Both the position numbers and the translations under genes were made by a program. From the NCBI GenBank assembly GCA_022495995.1, contig JAFEMH010000933.1, positions 124,001 through 188,000 on the forward strand: DNA of 64,000 nucleotides. Direction: 5' to 3'. The DNA comes from Adenophora triphylla var. japonica. Lineage: Eukaryota; Streptophyta; Magnoliopsida; Asterales; Campanulaceae. The notes beneath the pieces were generated by a model. It ran no database searches. It was not told where the DNA came from and saw only the letters and a program-made list of their open reading frames with translations. Shown one piece after another: positions 12,098-24,600 of the stretch (position 1 is its first letter; every line of letters starts with the position of its first letter).

Positions 12098-12665
12098 TCA
12101 TGTATGGAGTAACTCATCCATTATCCACAAATCTTGCGGAGGAACAACTATGTCTACTCGGTTTTTGAGCTGGCTGAGCTGAGCTGATTTTTGAGTTGGC
12201 CGAGCTGGTTTCTGAGCTGGTTTCGGAGAAGGCATTGGCTGATCAACACGATTTTTTCTGAAAAAATTATCCTTTAAGGAAGGGCGCCCACGAGTTGTAG
12301 CGTGAAAAGCTGGTTCACGAACCGAAGTCGTTGATGGCGCAATTATCTCCCTCAAAATTATGATTTCAAAGGAATTAGTGCTTGAAATCGTGCCCGAAGA
12401 AGTGGCTTTGTGAGGATGTTGCTAGTTGATCATTACTAGAGATGAAGGAAACGCGTAGTTTGTTGTTTTAAATAAGCGCACGCATAAAATGATAATCAAG
12501 ACCAAGGTGTTTCATACGAGAATGAAACCGTGGATTGGCTGCAACATAAGTAGCACCTAAGTTGTCACAATAAATCACCGGATATGACACTTGTGGACAA
12601 GCGAGCTCATGAAGAAGATTTTAAAGCCAAAGAAGTTCCGCAGTGGTGGCAGCCACATCCCTATG
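12098..12665 (-). pseudogene. Ty1/copia polyprotein C-terminal fragment (RNase H)
   Basis: On the minus strand from about 12665 the translation shows the copia RNase H tail: ATTAELLWL, a stop, NLLHELAC, then YCDNLGATYVAANPRFHSR and MKHLGLDYHFMR, followed by RVSFIS and DQLAT. These are the conserved YCDN..A and H(S/T)R.KH blocks of copia RNase H. A further open frame (12355-12098) may be what followed pol. Stops and frame changes show it is dead. No LTRs were found nearby. Confidence 0.82.
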
Positions 12666-13140
12666 ATTTCAAATTTGCGTTTAGAGGCGGAGGAGGGCGC
12701 TTGCGAAGCTTTAGAAACTTTGGAGCAGCAAATATCAAACTTGTCTCACCAGGACCATGGTTTTTGTGAGATGGGGAGGAGTATTTTTAAAGCTTGTTTT
12801 TCCTTTTCCTTCTTGTCTATCAGTTTATTTCCTTTCTTTTCACAGAGATTTGAGAAACAACTCTGTGATTCTTTTAGATTTTTATTGTTAAAATTGTGAT
12901 TGATTTATTTGTTGACAAGTTCCAAATAAATTGGGGCGGATTAATCCATTATCCACAAAACCCAAAGGTAATTTGTCAGACATCAAGCCCCTTTCTGATG
13001 CCATTGATTTAGACTCTCCGGGGGAAGATTCCGGTGAATCGAGAAGTGAGGGATCAAATTTATTGGTCTGTCAATGAAGTACAATATATATATGTGTACT
13101 TAAATAATTTGTTGCATTGAGATTTAAAATTGCTTTAATT

Positions 13141-13640
13141 TTATATAATTAATTTTTGCTTTGAAAATTGTTTTTTGACATATTTTTTTTTAAAGTCAAA
13201 CTAATAGTCCAAAATGATTTTTACTTTTCAAGACTGTAAAGGTTGAAAATTGACAAACTTTTCTTGAAAATTGTTTTTGGCATAAGTCAAAATAATAGTC
13301 CAAAATGAATTTTCATTTTCAAGATAATGAAGGCAGATTCTATTGGATATTTCTATTTGCATAATAGTCCAAAAAATTATTTTATTAAATTTTATATAAT
13401 TAATTTTTGCTTTGAAAATTGTTTTTTGACATATTTTTTTTAAAGTCAAACTAATAGTCCAAAATGATTTTTACTTTTCAAGACTGTAAAGATTGGAAAT
13501 TGACCAACTTTTTTTTGAAAATTGTTTTTGGCATAAGTCAAAATAATAGTCCAAAATTAATTTTCATTTTCAAGATAATGAAAATTGATCCTATTGGGTA
13601 TTTCTATTTGCATAATAGTCCAAAAAAATATTATTATTTT
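13141..13640. repeat. Two-copy tandem duplication, ~251-bp period
   Basis: A unit beginning TTATATAATTAATTTTTGCT at 13141 recurs at 13392. Within each copy a smaller echo is seen around AATAGTCCAAAATGA. The region is AT-rich and non-coding. The neighbouring stretch up to 14540 shows nothing else I can name, apart from a short sequence at about 14238-14281 shared with 10905-10950. Confidence 0.8.
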
Positions 13641-14539
13641 TCAATATAATAATAGTCCTAGAATTGTCCTTGAAAAACGACTTTAATTTCCTGAATTTCC
13701 TTCTTAGGATAGCGTCGTTCATTTTCATTATTTTTATTTAGAGAACAATAATTTTCTTCTACTTTTAATCTTTGAATGACAATAATCGTTGCCTCACATT
13801 TGTCAAAAATTTAAGAAAACATAAATATTTTTTTCGATTATTAGAAAAAATTATATAATAATAAATAAAGGTTTTATTAAATTTTAAATTTAATGAAATG
13901 AAAATAAAGTAAAACACTTGATTATGTTGCTAGTAAAAGATTGTTGGGCCAAGGGTAAAAAGAGGAGAGAAAAAAAGGCACAAGTAACTATGGAGTGGCT
14001 GGTAGTCAATATTACGGGGAGTTGCACAAAAACAACTTTAATGCTCAAAAATCAAGACAGACTATTGACTATTCATTAATGATTTTGTGCAAATAGAATT
14101 TTGATTGTGTAAATAGAATTACCCTAAAAAATTTATACAGAAATGATAATGTCCAATTTATAACAAATCCTACATAACTACATTGAGAATTAATTATACA
14201 GTAAATAAGGTAATTCCAAAAATCCATGAAATATGTACTTCAGTAAATAAAGTAAACTGAAAAGTAACTAAACTGAGAAATAATTATACAGAAAATAATA
14301 ATGTCAAGTTTATTACAAATCACTAAATTATTACAACTGTCAAATAAGATACATTAAATCATAAACACACATTGTGCAGGTAATTCAAATTAGAAATTCG
14401 AAAAGACGAAAATACAAATAGGTCGTCTAAAGCTGTTTAAATATGGGATCTTTTTTTCAAATGTAAATGTTTAGCCATCATATACAGAATACCTTAAACA
14501 GCTACATATTTTAACAATGTCTGTTTCGTTTTCCTTATT

Positions 14540-15580
14540 TAGTAATCTCCGGAAAGGAAGATTAAATTGGGTTGTAAAGTTGAGATAGCACGGAAATGGG
14601 AAATTATGGCCGGCAATGATATGAACTTTACTCTGAGTGTTGAGTTCGTTTTGATAGACTCAGAGGTAAAAAATAATATTTTTTTTGTTCTTTCTAATTT
14701 TCATTTTTTTAATACATAATTTCTTTTTCTTCCTATTAGTAGGGTGATAGAATTCAAGCAACCGTACTCAGGATGGTCATTCAGAAGTTTAAAGACAAAC
14801 TTGAAGATTATAGCACCTATGGACTTTGTAGTTCCAGTGTGTTGTTGATAACCGTTCTAAGTATAAAGTGACGGCAAATTCATGCAAGCTATTTTTCATG
14901 GCTTCCAAAGATGTCATTTCCATCTATAACAAAAATTTATCGAGAAATAACTTATTCAAGCTTATGTCATTTCATGATGTTTATGCTATTGAAAATGTTG
15001 CAAATTCGGAGTTGATAAGTACAACTTTAATATTTATAAAAATAGTTTTTAATAGCTCATATACTCATCATATTAACATACATGTGTACTCTTTGCAGAT
15101 GTAATAGGCATGGTGGTGGGAAAGAATCTCTAAGGCATCAGAATTACAAAAACTCAGGTGGCATTTGTCGAAATTGAGATAGAAGATATCAGGTTCTATT
15201 TTAAATATGAATTTACATTTTGAGTTAACTATGTTACATATTAAAACTGCAATGTCCAAATTAAATTGGTTTACTTCTATTTTATCCAGTTTTCAATCTA
15301 TGTTACTTACTTTTTATGTAAAAAATGTTTGTAATTTTGAAATTGTACTTTTTCAAAACTGTTTTTTTTTTTGAAAAAACAATTTAACTAAAAACTTACT
15401 AAAATACAGTAAAAACAAGCTGGCCTGCAAACTTTGGGGAGACTATGCAAACGAAATTTTGACCTATATTGAGACTGCTAGGATATTATCTTCTACATCT
15501 ATAAATACAAGTTATAAATCACAATTTTCTGATAATACATTCTTTGACTCTGAACTATCGTCAATTGATTTGATCTAATA
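14540..15580 (+). pseudogene. Helitron-type RPA1-like (single-stranded DNA-binding) pseudogene
   Basis: Plant Helitrons often carry genes related to the large subunit of replication protein A, with OB folds that bind single-stranded DNA. Exon 1 reads KWEIMAGNDMNFTLSVEFVL, an intron, then GDRIQATVLRM with FKDKLEDYSTYG and, in another frame, SCKLFFMA and FHDVYAIENV. After an apparent intron, DVIGMVVGK begins the next OB fold at about 15100. A further exon at about 15425 reads CKLWGDYANEILTYIETA, the expected 'LW..YA....Y' block. Stops and frame changes (for example soon after VVGK) indicate a decayed copy. No helicase was seen nearby. Confidence 0.78.
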
Positions 15581-15890
15581 AAATACAAATACATACTCTC
15601 TCGCAGTAGGGACTTCGTCGGTGAAGCCCCAACTTAGTTTATGTGTTTGTTCATCTTTTTCAGGCTATTCAAGCATCTATGATATATCTGAACCACCTGA
15701 TTTGGACTGATACGACGTTCTTAGCAACATCAATTGTTATTTGTCTCATATTTAGTTACTAATACCGCTTATAGTGCAAGTAGACTGTAGAAGTAAAAGA
15801 AAATGAATAAGAGGTATATTGAAAGTCTTATATTCTAATAATAAAGTCTTCTAATAATTATGGATGTTTTAATTGCTATATCATTAAATA

Positions 15891-16510
15891 TGGGCCAAAA
15901 TGCATTTACCCCCCTCAACTATACATCAAATCTCACTTTGCACCTTTGCACCAAATTCGTCTCACTTTGAAATTCAATGTTAAATTATCCCACTTTGTCT
16001 CCTAGATACTAACAAACTTTAGAAATTTAACGAAATTGTTCTTGTGCATGTCACACGTGGGATAATTACATCTTTTATATTTTTTAACTACACTAAAAAA
16101 ATAGTTTCAAAAAAAAATCCACTAAGAAAATTGAATAATGTTTTTAAAAAATAATAAAATTATAATGTAAAAAATATTATTATGGTTAATTTCTTGCATA
16201 TGGAATACTGAGCATATTAAACATGAAATAATAAAATAATAGATACAATAATTTTTAATTGAAGTACATCATAAAAGTGGAAAAATTATATTAAAGAAAA
16301 GTTAAAATTTAAAACGAGAATGAGAATGATCAAAATACTCATCTTCATCATGTGATATGCACATAACTAATTTATTTAAATTTCGAATGTTCGTTATAAT
16401 ACAGGGAGCAAAGTGAGATAGTTTTAATTTTGGGTATCAAAGTGTGACAAGTTTTATGCGGGTGAAAAGTTGGTTTTGGTGTTTATTTGAAGGAGTAAAT
16501 GTAGTTTGGC
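15891..16510. mobile_element. Foldback-like MITE with long imperfect inverted repeats
   Basis: The left end (GGGCCAAAATGCATTTACCC) and the reverse complement of the right end (GCCAAACTACATTTACTCC) are similar. The similarity continues inward for about 100 bp in blocks such as TCTCACTTTG. A candidate 7-bp duplication TTAAATA lies at 15884-15890 and 16511-16517. It has no coding capacity. The superfamily is uncertain. Confidence 0.65.
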
Positions 16511-16650
16511 TTAAATAGGTACTGTTGTCAATGTGACGCCATATTAAGCTCTAGATTACAGCCTCTTCATATACTTATCACGTGGCAATACCATAGACTT
16601 TTCTTGACTTCTATATATATAGATTTTAGAAAAATAATAATTTTGACAAA

Positions 16651-17508
16651 TGATGACGCCACATATTTTGGAGTCTGAATGATTAGTAGGATATCTGGCA
16701 GGATATTGTTTAGGTACCTAGAATACAACAAAAATAAGCATTGTTAAGGTCAAAGCTGGATGTTAATCCAACTCAGGCCCTCGAGTGTGAGAGTAAGATA
16801 TCTTGATGGATATGATAACCTGAAAATAAGACTTTGAATGTCTTGAGTGTTTGTGTGTTTAGGGTTTAGATAATGTGACTTACAAATATGATTTTGCACT
16901 TACCTTGTCCAAGGGGACAAAGGTCTTCTATTTATAGGTGATGGTGAGCTGCTTGTTGATGTAAGCTATAAGGTCAGCCCTGAGGGGTATCTTAGTCTTT
17001 GATCGGATACACGTGTCCGCATCGAATTGGTTCTGTCAGTAAAGGAAGATTTACTGTCAGAGGGGATGTCGTCGATGTGGACATGAGCTGTGTATTTGGG
17101 AGAGTTAGTGCGGCGCATTAATGGCAATAGTAGGCGCCTGACTGAGCCGCATTCAATGCGATGAAAATAAGCCAACTTTGTTATGTCAGTGCATGTATAG
17201 GAAGCTTGATGTCTAAGCTAAAGCTTTAATCGGGAGTCTGGTGGGATAACCGGGAGTCTGATATGAGACCGCAATCAACATCTTGGGCGCGGTCAATGAT
17301 ATTGACGCGGGCACGGATGGAACGGTCACCACTCCCGCGGTCACCCCGCTGACGGTGTAGATCTCCGCGAACTTGACTGGGACGGTCTGAGATTATCGCG
17401 GTCTTAACCTGGACGGCCTATCTGTCCGCGGTCTAGGATATGCCACGTCATACTTGTCCTTTGAACTAGACCGAGATTGGGCCCGGTCTAACTGGTCCGG
17501 GCTCATCA
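16651..17508 (-). repeat. Element A 3' LTR (858 bp)
   Basis: In element orientation this is the downstream LTR. A TATA box (TATAAATAG on the minus strand) lies near 16929-16938. Upstream of it in element sense (about 17270-17450) there is a cluster of GCGGTC/GACCGC repeats in otherwise AT-rich DNA, probably U3 promoter repeats. A purine-rich AACTAGGGGCCAC at 17509-17521 (minus strand) immediately precedes it and fits a polypurine tract. Confidence 0.9.
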
Positions 17509-17901
17509 GTGGCCCCTAGTTCCAAGTGAGAGATTATTTATGGTCTGAGCTAGGAGCTATACTTGCTAAGCTCGGTCTTGTCAGATCGCTCTTTGCAGTC
17601 ACCTGTGTTGGCATTTTTCCACTGGTTTTGCTCTGCCTCCCGTGCAAAATGGGCATATGTGAGAGGCACGTGATGAAGCTTATAGAAGATTTCTTGCTTT
17701 GCTTCCCGGTTATTCTAATGGACCCCTTGGCAGGTGAAGCGCCAGCGCGTGTCAGGTACGGCTGATACGTGTCAATCATCCAAGAGGCGCCATAAATGCC
17801 AACTGACAAAAATTCAAAATTTAAGACGTTGGCGCCGATTCGTGATTCGAGGGGAACGGTTTGTGGGCTAATTAATACGGGTCAACCCGTATATGTAGGC
17901 C

Positions 17902-17909
17902 TATAAATA
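17902..17909 (+). promoter_or_regulatory. TATA box of the antisense ORF in element A
   Basis: TATAAATA in a CTATAAATAC context lies about 185 bp before the first ATG (18088). The intervening sequence is CT-rich and leader-like. It points away from the element's own sense transcript, so the antisense gene appears to have an independent promoter. Confidence 0.6.
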
Positions 17910-18087
17910 CAAATCCCTTTTCCCTTCAAACCCTTTTATCACTTTCAAACCCTCAAATTGCTTAGAAAGAGAAAATTTGTTGTCTTTGCTTAGCGTTTTC
18001 TCCCTTCGATTTCCTTCTCCCAATCTTCTTTCGTAAGTAAGCTGTATTTATTTTCTGTTTCTTCTTCTGTATTGTTGCTTCTTAGGA

Positions 18088-21000
18088 ATGATGACGACCC
18101 GAACCTTCGGCCCAGTCCATCCTTTAGAGTTAGGAGATGGAAATACTCCAGATACCTTCGCTGTTTGTAAACAGTCAGGGGGTATTTATAGGAAAGTTGC
18201 CCACGCTTGGGTTAGGCTATCTTTGGAGTGTTTCTAGTATTTCTGTGAGAAATATCAATGGGGGCCCTTTGTCCCACCCCAGCTGTGGAAGGCCAAGAAG
18301 AAATTGATTCTGAACGATGATATGGTGGTGTTGGGGGATACCAGCCGATTAAGAAATTTTGTGATGGGGGTTCTTTGCAGGTTTCCCCGAGACAGAGACT
18401 AGGCTTTGAACGCCGTCGAACTGGTGAGGAGAGAGATTCCTAATCCCCGAGTGATAATTGATTGGGAGAAAGTTGCCCTTATGGATCCTGAACAAATGAA
18501 TAAGGACTTTTGCCTGGCCGCAGAAGATTGGAGTACCCCCCTAGTCGTGGAACCCTTAAATACTGTTTACTAAAAGTCCAGACCGAGGCCCCTTTTGTGC
18601 TAGTGGTGAACCTGGAGAGTAGTGAGGATGACGGCGATGATATGGAGGAAGCTGAGGTGGAACCCTCCAGGGGGTCATCCACCGGTCTCTTTGGCTCTGA
18701 GAGCGCAGAGACCGAGGAGGATGACCGAGAGGAGGAAGATCGCATGGCGGCGGGCACGGCCCAGAAGGCAACGAAGATCGTTGATGCCTTCGAGGAGGAG
18801 CCTGAGGAGGATGCCGCTGCCCGCGGCAAGAGTCATGTTGATACCACCAATCCTGGTCGTGGCAAGAAGATGAAGGCCAAGGAGGTGGCTCCCACGGACT
18901 GGGAGTCTAAGATTTATACCACCTACGCCGTTGACCCCAGTTATTTCCGTGTCCGCAGACTCCAAGAAGTGGAGATGAAGGGGAAAGGGAAACTGAGACC
19001 GGAGACGGTGGCAGATGTCCGCGAGGAAAATAGAGCCTGCATCTTCTACCGTGTCCATTTTGAGAACAAACTGAGACTTCCCCTAGATCCCTTTATAAAC
19101 ACCTTTCTCAACTTCAACTGCTGTCTCCCCATGTACCTGACCCATAATGTCGTTAGAGCCCTGGTCTCTTTCATTGCGGTTTGCAGGGTTTTGGGTTTTG
19201 AACCTCCCCTTTCTGGGCTATATGCCTTCTACTCCAACCAAATAACCAACGGCAACCTGGGCCTGAAAAATAAGAACAATTCTGTCCGGACTTTCTCTGC
19301 CCCCACAAACAAATTTGACCAGTGGAACCAGAAGCACATCCTGGTCATAGAGTCTAGGTTCGGGTGGTCTTTTTCCAAGCCGTTGAATCCTGTTCCTGTT
19401 AGGGTTGCTGCCAGCTCTTATCCTAACCCGGATGCATCTGAAGACCTACAAGTTGCCCTAGCTCTTTATTTAGCAAAATTCGTGACCGAGAAAGAGCAGC
19501 CGATCTTTGATGTGAGCGTGATTGTCAATAGTGAGCCCTTGCTAATCTATTCTGGGGTGCCCCCTCGGAGGGAGGGTAGCTACTACGCCCCTAGGGTGAT
19601 CATTGGGCCCCAACTCCGCGATCCCGATTGGAGGGCCCATGAGTTTTATGATTTTGAGGCCAACTATCGGACTTGCATGATGGGCGCGGTCTGCGAACCT
19701 CTGGAGTGGATTGGTCTCTTTTTCTGTCTTTGATAGACTGTTTAACTACTTCTAATTTCTTGAACTATTTTTTAGTCAACTGTTTTTTCTTTCAGAGTAG
19801 ATCCAGCTGAATATTCTTGACATAGCCCAACTTAATACCGCTCAAATGAAGGCAATCAAACAAAAATAAGAGGAGAAAGAGGCGGCGGAGAGGCAAGCGG
19901 CCTTGGGTAAAGTTACCGATAAGGGCGTTTTCCTGCCTGTTGCTGCTGACAAATCATCTGGTGCTATTCTGTTCGGAGTCAAGGGAATCCCTACGATAAA
20001 GGATTTGCCTCCACCCCCAAGAGGGCCTCTACCAGCCTCTACTCGCGGCTCCAGTCCCTCTGACCGCACAATTTCTACCGGTCATACTGACCAGTCCCGG
20101 AAGAGGCCTGCCTCTGAGATTGAGGTTGTGGGCAGGGAAAGATAACAGAAGACTTATAAGGGGATGTAACACATGCCCAAGCTTCCACTCTCCCCGCTTC
20201 AGCTCTTACTTCCTCCGGCAGAGGGAGGACCATCTGCTCGGCCTCCTACCCGGTGCTTCCAAATGAAGCTCGCGAAGCTGCCTGGGGGCTGAGTGACAAG
20301 CTCAGGAAAGTGCCTCTGATCCAAGGGGTGGACCCTTACTTCCTTGGGGGCTACAACTCTGTGATTGGGCAAGGGGCTTTGAATAGGCTCTATGCCCCAT
20401 ATTTTTATGGGAGCATGGTGACAAAGATGAATTCCGCCGCCTTGTCCGGAGATCTGGGCCTAATAGCCATTGAGGTATTTTTCTATTTCTGATGCGGAAT
20501 CTCTGTTTCTTGCCACCTCAGCTTGCTAACTGAACTTCCTTGCTGCTCACAGATGGCCAATAAGTCCATGAGGCTTAGGGAGATCAACGAAGATCAGGCT
20601 AGCAGCCTGACTAAGAAGGCCAAGGCTTTGGCCAAGGCGGATGAGAAAGTTAAGACTCTGACGGCCTCTCTGTCCGAGAAGGAGGGAGACCTAAAGGTTT
20701 TTACGGGTCATCTTGATGCGGCCAATCATTCTCTGGATAAGGCCAAGGGGATGCGGGATGAGCTCCACGGGAAGAAGGAGGCCCTTGAAAAAAGGAATGC
20801 TGAGCTGGCGGATAAGCTGGATGCTGCTAAGAAGATGGTTTTGACCTTGGAGGCTTCTGTGGACAAGCTCTCCGATGCTTCCCCTGAGGCAATTTCAATT
20901 AGAGAAGGATGCCCTCCTAGCCGCTGCTCACAAGGAGGGAGCTGAGGAGTACAAGAACTCCCAGGAGCGCCAGGATGAGCTCGTGGCTGAAACTCTTGCT

Positions 21001-21474
21001 CAATATGAGCTTGGCTGTAAGACGCAGCTAAGGAACTTTGCTGTCACGGGCAAGTTCACTGTGGATCAATTGGCCTTAATAGGCTCCTTAATCTCCACAG
21101 ATGTTCACTGCCTGCCCGGGCATGTATTGGTCCCTCTTGCTGAGGAGGATATTGCCAATTTAGAGCTTGCAGCGGCCTCCTCTCTGCCCCAAGTTGCCAC
21201 GGTCACCATTCCAAGCCTAATGGATCAAATGGATAAGATGAGGTTTGGTTCGGAAGGGTTATCTTATGATGCTGTTGCTGCTCGCCTGTTTCCCAACGGG
21301 CCTGCGGTCAGCGATCTATTTGGACCGCAGTCAGCTCCTGCTCCAGCTCCAACTTAACCATCAATAACTGCCCCAGCCACTAAATCAACTGCTGACCAAG
21401 TTTCAACGGTTAGCCTCCCTTCTCCAACGCCAGAAATTGAGGCTGTCAAGGAGTCTGCTCAGCCTATAGCTTAG
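18088..21474 (+). pseudogene. Element A antisense ORF (putative gypsy-type Transposase_28-like protein)
   Basis: This gene lies between integrase and the 3' LTR and runs opposite to gag-pol. From the ATG at 18088 the frame carries at least three stops before 18560. A long frame (18510-19733, 407 aa) follows, with an acidic segment (residues 30-90) and then the conserved block LRLPLDPFINTFLNF...LTHNVVRALVSFIAVCRVLG. That block resembles the 'putative gypsy type transposon' family (PF04195, by recalled pattern). After an apparent intron come a proline-rich part (19903-20145), a GLSDKL..VP block (20253-20480), an intron with acceptor before 20553, and a Lys/Ala/Glu coiled coil (20553-20880). A last frame ends at 21357. 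The function in the element is unknown. Several frame breaks show decay. Confidence 0.75.
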
Positions 21475-22488
21475 GATTCTTTCTTTCTCTTTTGTAATAG
21501 ATTTTTAGGATCCTGTAAATCATTTTTATCTATTAATGGAAAGTAATTTTTAAATTACTCTTGTCTTATTTAAGCTATTTTAAGTTTTTGCAATGTTTGA
21601 ATACTTTTGATATTAAATATCAATGCTTTGGTTAATCTTGTATTGTTGCTTTTCCTTTTTCTAGCTTTTGGACTTGGAATAATTATTTTTGACTCAATGC
21701 CACGGTCACGGGCATGGTAATGCCTGCTGATCGTGTTTATGAGTTGATAACTCTTTATTTAAAACCTCTTGAGTTTTTTGTGAGAGTCAGCCCTTTTCTC
21801 TATGATCGTGTTGGTTATGGCCTTGGACGATTTCGAGGTTTTAACCCTATTTTCATCTGTTTGGCTTCTTAAAAAAATTTTGATCACTCCCCTCCACTTA
21901 CGCTTATTTAGATTTTTTAAATTCGTGGCGTAATTCGAAAGAGCCAAGGCAAGGTACTTTCATTTGGGCAAACAGATTATGGCCGTGAGGCTATAGTCTG
22001 CGCTACAGCAGGTAGGGGCTTCTATATTGGCCCTTGAACCTATCGGCATCTGTATCCACTATTGGTGGTTCACGCAGTTTGACTCTTTGGAGTCTTGTGG
22101 CGATCATATATGGACTTATATGTTGGCCTTTGTACATACAGGCGTGCGGTCAACAGCCAATGAGGCCTACGCACATTTCATGGGTACGGGCACTGTTTTG
22201 GCCTTTGTACCCACATGCATCTATATCCACTTACCGGTGGTGGTTCACGCGAACAAGACTGGGAGTTTTGTCCACGATCGTGTATGGGCTTGATGGCCTT
22301 TGTACATATAGGCGTGCGATCTTAATGGATCGTTATGCATCAGCAGGTGGGGGCTCTTATATTGGCCCTTGCATCTACTGACATCCGCTTTTTTTTTGCG
22401 GGCAGGATATTGCTACAACAGTTTATGCAAAAATTGCATTGCTATTTATACATTTATTGCCTCTATCAACCTTTTACAATACAACTAT
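21475..22488. other. Element A spacer between antisense ORF and integrase
   Basis: After the antisense gene the sequence is non-coding. At 21980-22380 there are three or four imperfect copies of a segment containing TTGGCCYTTGTACATAYAGGCGTGCG and related ATATTGGCCCTTG pieces. The prominent open frames here are short and unconserved. The region would be the 3' untranslated part of both convergent transcripts. Confidence 0.55.
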
Positions 22489-23490
22489 TTAAAAAGTAAT
22501 ACTTTCTAAGGTGATCGCTATTCTAAGCGTTCTTGAGGTCTTTTCCTTATCTTGTTCGCAATCTGTAGGTTCCCTCTTTGATGATTTGGGTAACCTCGTA
22601 TGGACCTTCCCATTTAGGAGAGAGTTTATGAAAGCCGGTTTGGGTCCCTTGTACTTCAACATTTCTAAGCACCCAATCCCCAACTGAAAAACTTCTCTTG
22701 TTCATTCTTTTGTCATGATGCCTTTTGGATTTCTGCTTGTAGTTCACCATTTTTTCATTTGCTCGCATTCTCTTTTCTTCGAGATCATCATCCAAGTCAT
22801 ACCTTATGTTTGCCTCGTTTTGAGACTCATCGAAGTATGTGACTCTGTACGAGGGTAAGGCTACTTCAACTGGAGCAACTACCTCTAATCCATAAGTGAG
22901 TGAAAAGGGGATTTCTCCTGTTGAGTTTCTGATTGTGGTGCGGACAACCCATAGCGTGGTATGGAGCTCGTGCAGCCATCTTCCTCCTCGTCCTTCCAAA
23001 TTTTCTTAAGGGCGGAGAGGACTAATTTGTTTGCGGCCTCAGCTTGACCGTTTCCTTGGGGGTAAGCCACTGCGGACTGGCGATGTTGAACTTTCATTCT
23101 CTCACATTCAGCTGTAAATTTTGCAGCGAACTGAGTACCATTGTCCGAGACTATTGCTCTTGAAACCCCAAATCTGCACCAGATGTGATCGTGGACAAAA
23201 TTGATAGCATTCTCCTCGGAGATGGTGGCCAAAGCTTTTGCTTCAGTCCACTTTGTAAAATAATCCATCGTCACAACCACGTACTTAACACTTCCTCGGG
23301 CAATTGGGAACGGTCCTATTAAATCGATCCCCCATGTATCAAACAGCCACGATTGTATAACCAAAGTCTGCTCTGTTGATGGGAGTCTAGGAATGTCCGC
23401 AAACCGCTGGCATTTATCACACTTTCTGACATACTCCTCTGCATCTCTCCTCATGGCCGGCCAATAAAATCCCTGAAATTTGATCTTGTC
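22489..23490 (-). pseudogene. Element A integrase
   Basis: The integrase core runs from about 23454 downward on the minus strand: a zinc-binding remnant CDKCQR, WGIDLIGPF with the first catalytic Asp, VSDNGTQF with the second, and GNGQAEAAN with the Glu, so the D,D,E triad is intact. A frameshift near 22990 separates the core from the C-terminal domain (22547-22999), with EIPFSLTYG, VGDWVLR and LSPKWEGPY. A stop also breaks the zinc-binding N-terminus before 23454. Integrase joins the cDNA to host DNA. This copy cannot make the whole protein. Confidence 0.92.
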
Positions 23491-24600
23491 CTAGAGAGTG
23501 CGAGCACCAGGGTGACCGCCACAAACTCCTTCATGGACCTCGTAGAGCAAATTAGTGACCATATGAGTTTTAATGCATCTGAGCAAATGCTTGGTGTATG
23601 ACCGCCGATATAAGATTGTATCTAGGACCGTGTATTTTGCGGACACCTTTTTAATGAGCCTAGCCTTTGCTTGGTCCTCAGGGAGGGTTTCCTTCTCGAT
23701 GTAATCTCTGATTTCATCTACCCAATCCCTTTCTTGATCCTCAATGTTATTGATCTGGATCTGATCTATAGCAGGTGCTTCTGTGAATTCGATTTGGCAG
23801 TTCGTATCTATGTCTTTGATTTCCTGATCGGTGATTCTGGAGAGGAGATCAGCTTCTGTATTGTCCTCTCTCATTACTTGGTTCAGCTCATAGTATACGA
23901 AGCTTTTGAGAAGGGATTTGGCTAAACCGCAGTATTTGGCTAGAACTGGGTTGATCGTGTCATATTCCCCCTTTATTTGGTTCACTATGAGCTGAGAGTC
24001 GCTGCTTATCTCTATATTTTGAACTCCCAAATCTCTGGCTAATTCCATGCCTGCTATGATTGCTTCATACTCAGCCTGATTGTTTGATACTTCAAACTTG
24101 AATCTCAAGACTCTCTTAAATTTCTCCCTGCATGGTGCGATCAGGAGTATGCCCGCTCCGCTCATTAACTTGCTCGCAGATCCGTCTACGAATAAAGTCT
24201 ATACTTCTTCTGGACGCTCTTTGGACTGCATAATTCTGCCTCTAAGCTTTCCGGGGTTTCTTGGGAATCTGCCCTCTTTCTTTTTCCTAGGTCGCTGTCC
24301 GCTAGTTTAAATGATGTTTCTGCAACAAAATCAGCTAAGGCTTGTGCTTTGATTGTCCTTCGGGGAGGAGTGGTGATCTGGAACTCAGTGAGCTCTATAG
24401 ACCATGCTAGCATCCTGCCCGAGGATTCTGGTTTATGCAAAACCTTTCTAAGCGGGGCCTCAGTGAGTACAGTTATAGGATGTGCAGAAAAGTAAGCTCG
24501 TAATTTTCGAGCAGATACAAGCAAGGCATAAGCTAATTTTTCTATATTTAGATACGACTTTCTACAACGGACAACGCCTTAGATACATAATAAACTGGTT
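23491..24600 (-). pseudogene. Element A dual RNase H region
   Basis: Two RNase H segments follow the RT. The first (about 24600-24186) is the usual gypsy domain or its remnant: LLVSARKLRAYFSAHP, VLTEAPLRKVLHKPESSGRM, and AQALADFVAET. The second (24165-23491) is the archaeal-like RNase H typical of Tat elements: SGAGILL, then NNQAEYEAIIAGMELARDLG, then SDSQLIVNQIKGEY. A frameshift lies at the start (VVESRI then stop) and another between the two parts. Confidence 0.88.

Noticed and set aside
18479..19058. Minus-strand ORFs opposite the element A antisense gene
   Set aside because: Low-complexity Ser/Arg-rich shadows of the acidic plus-strand coding sequence.
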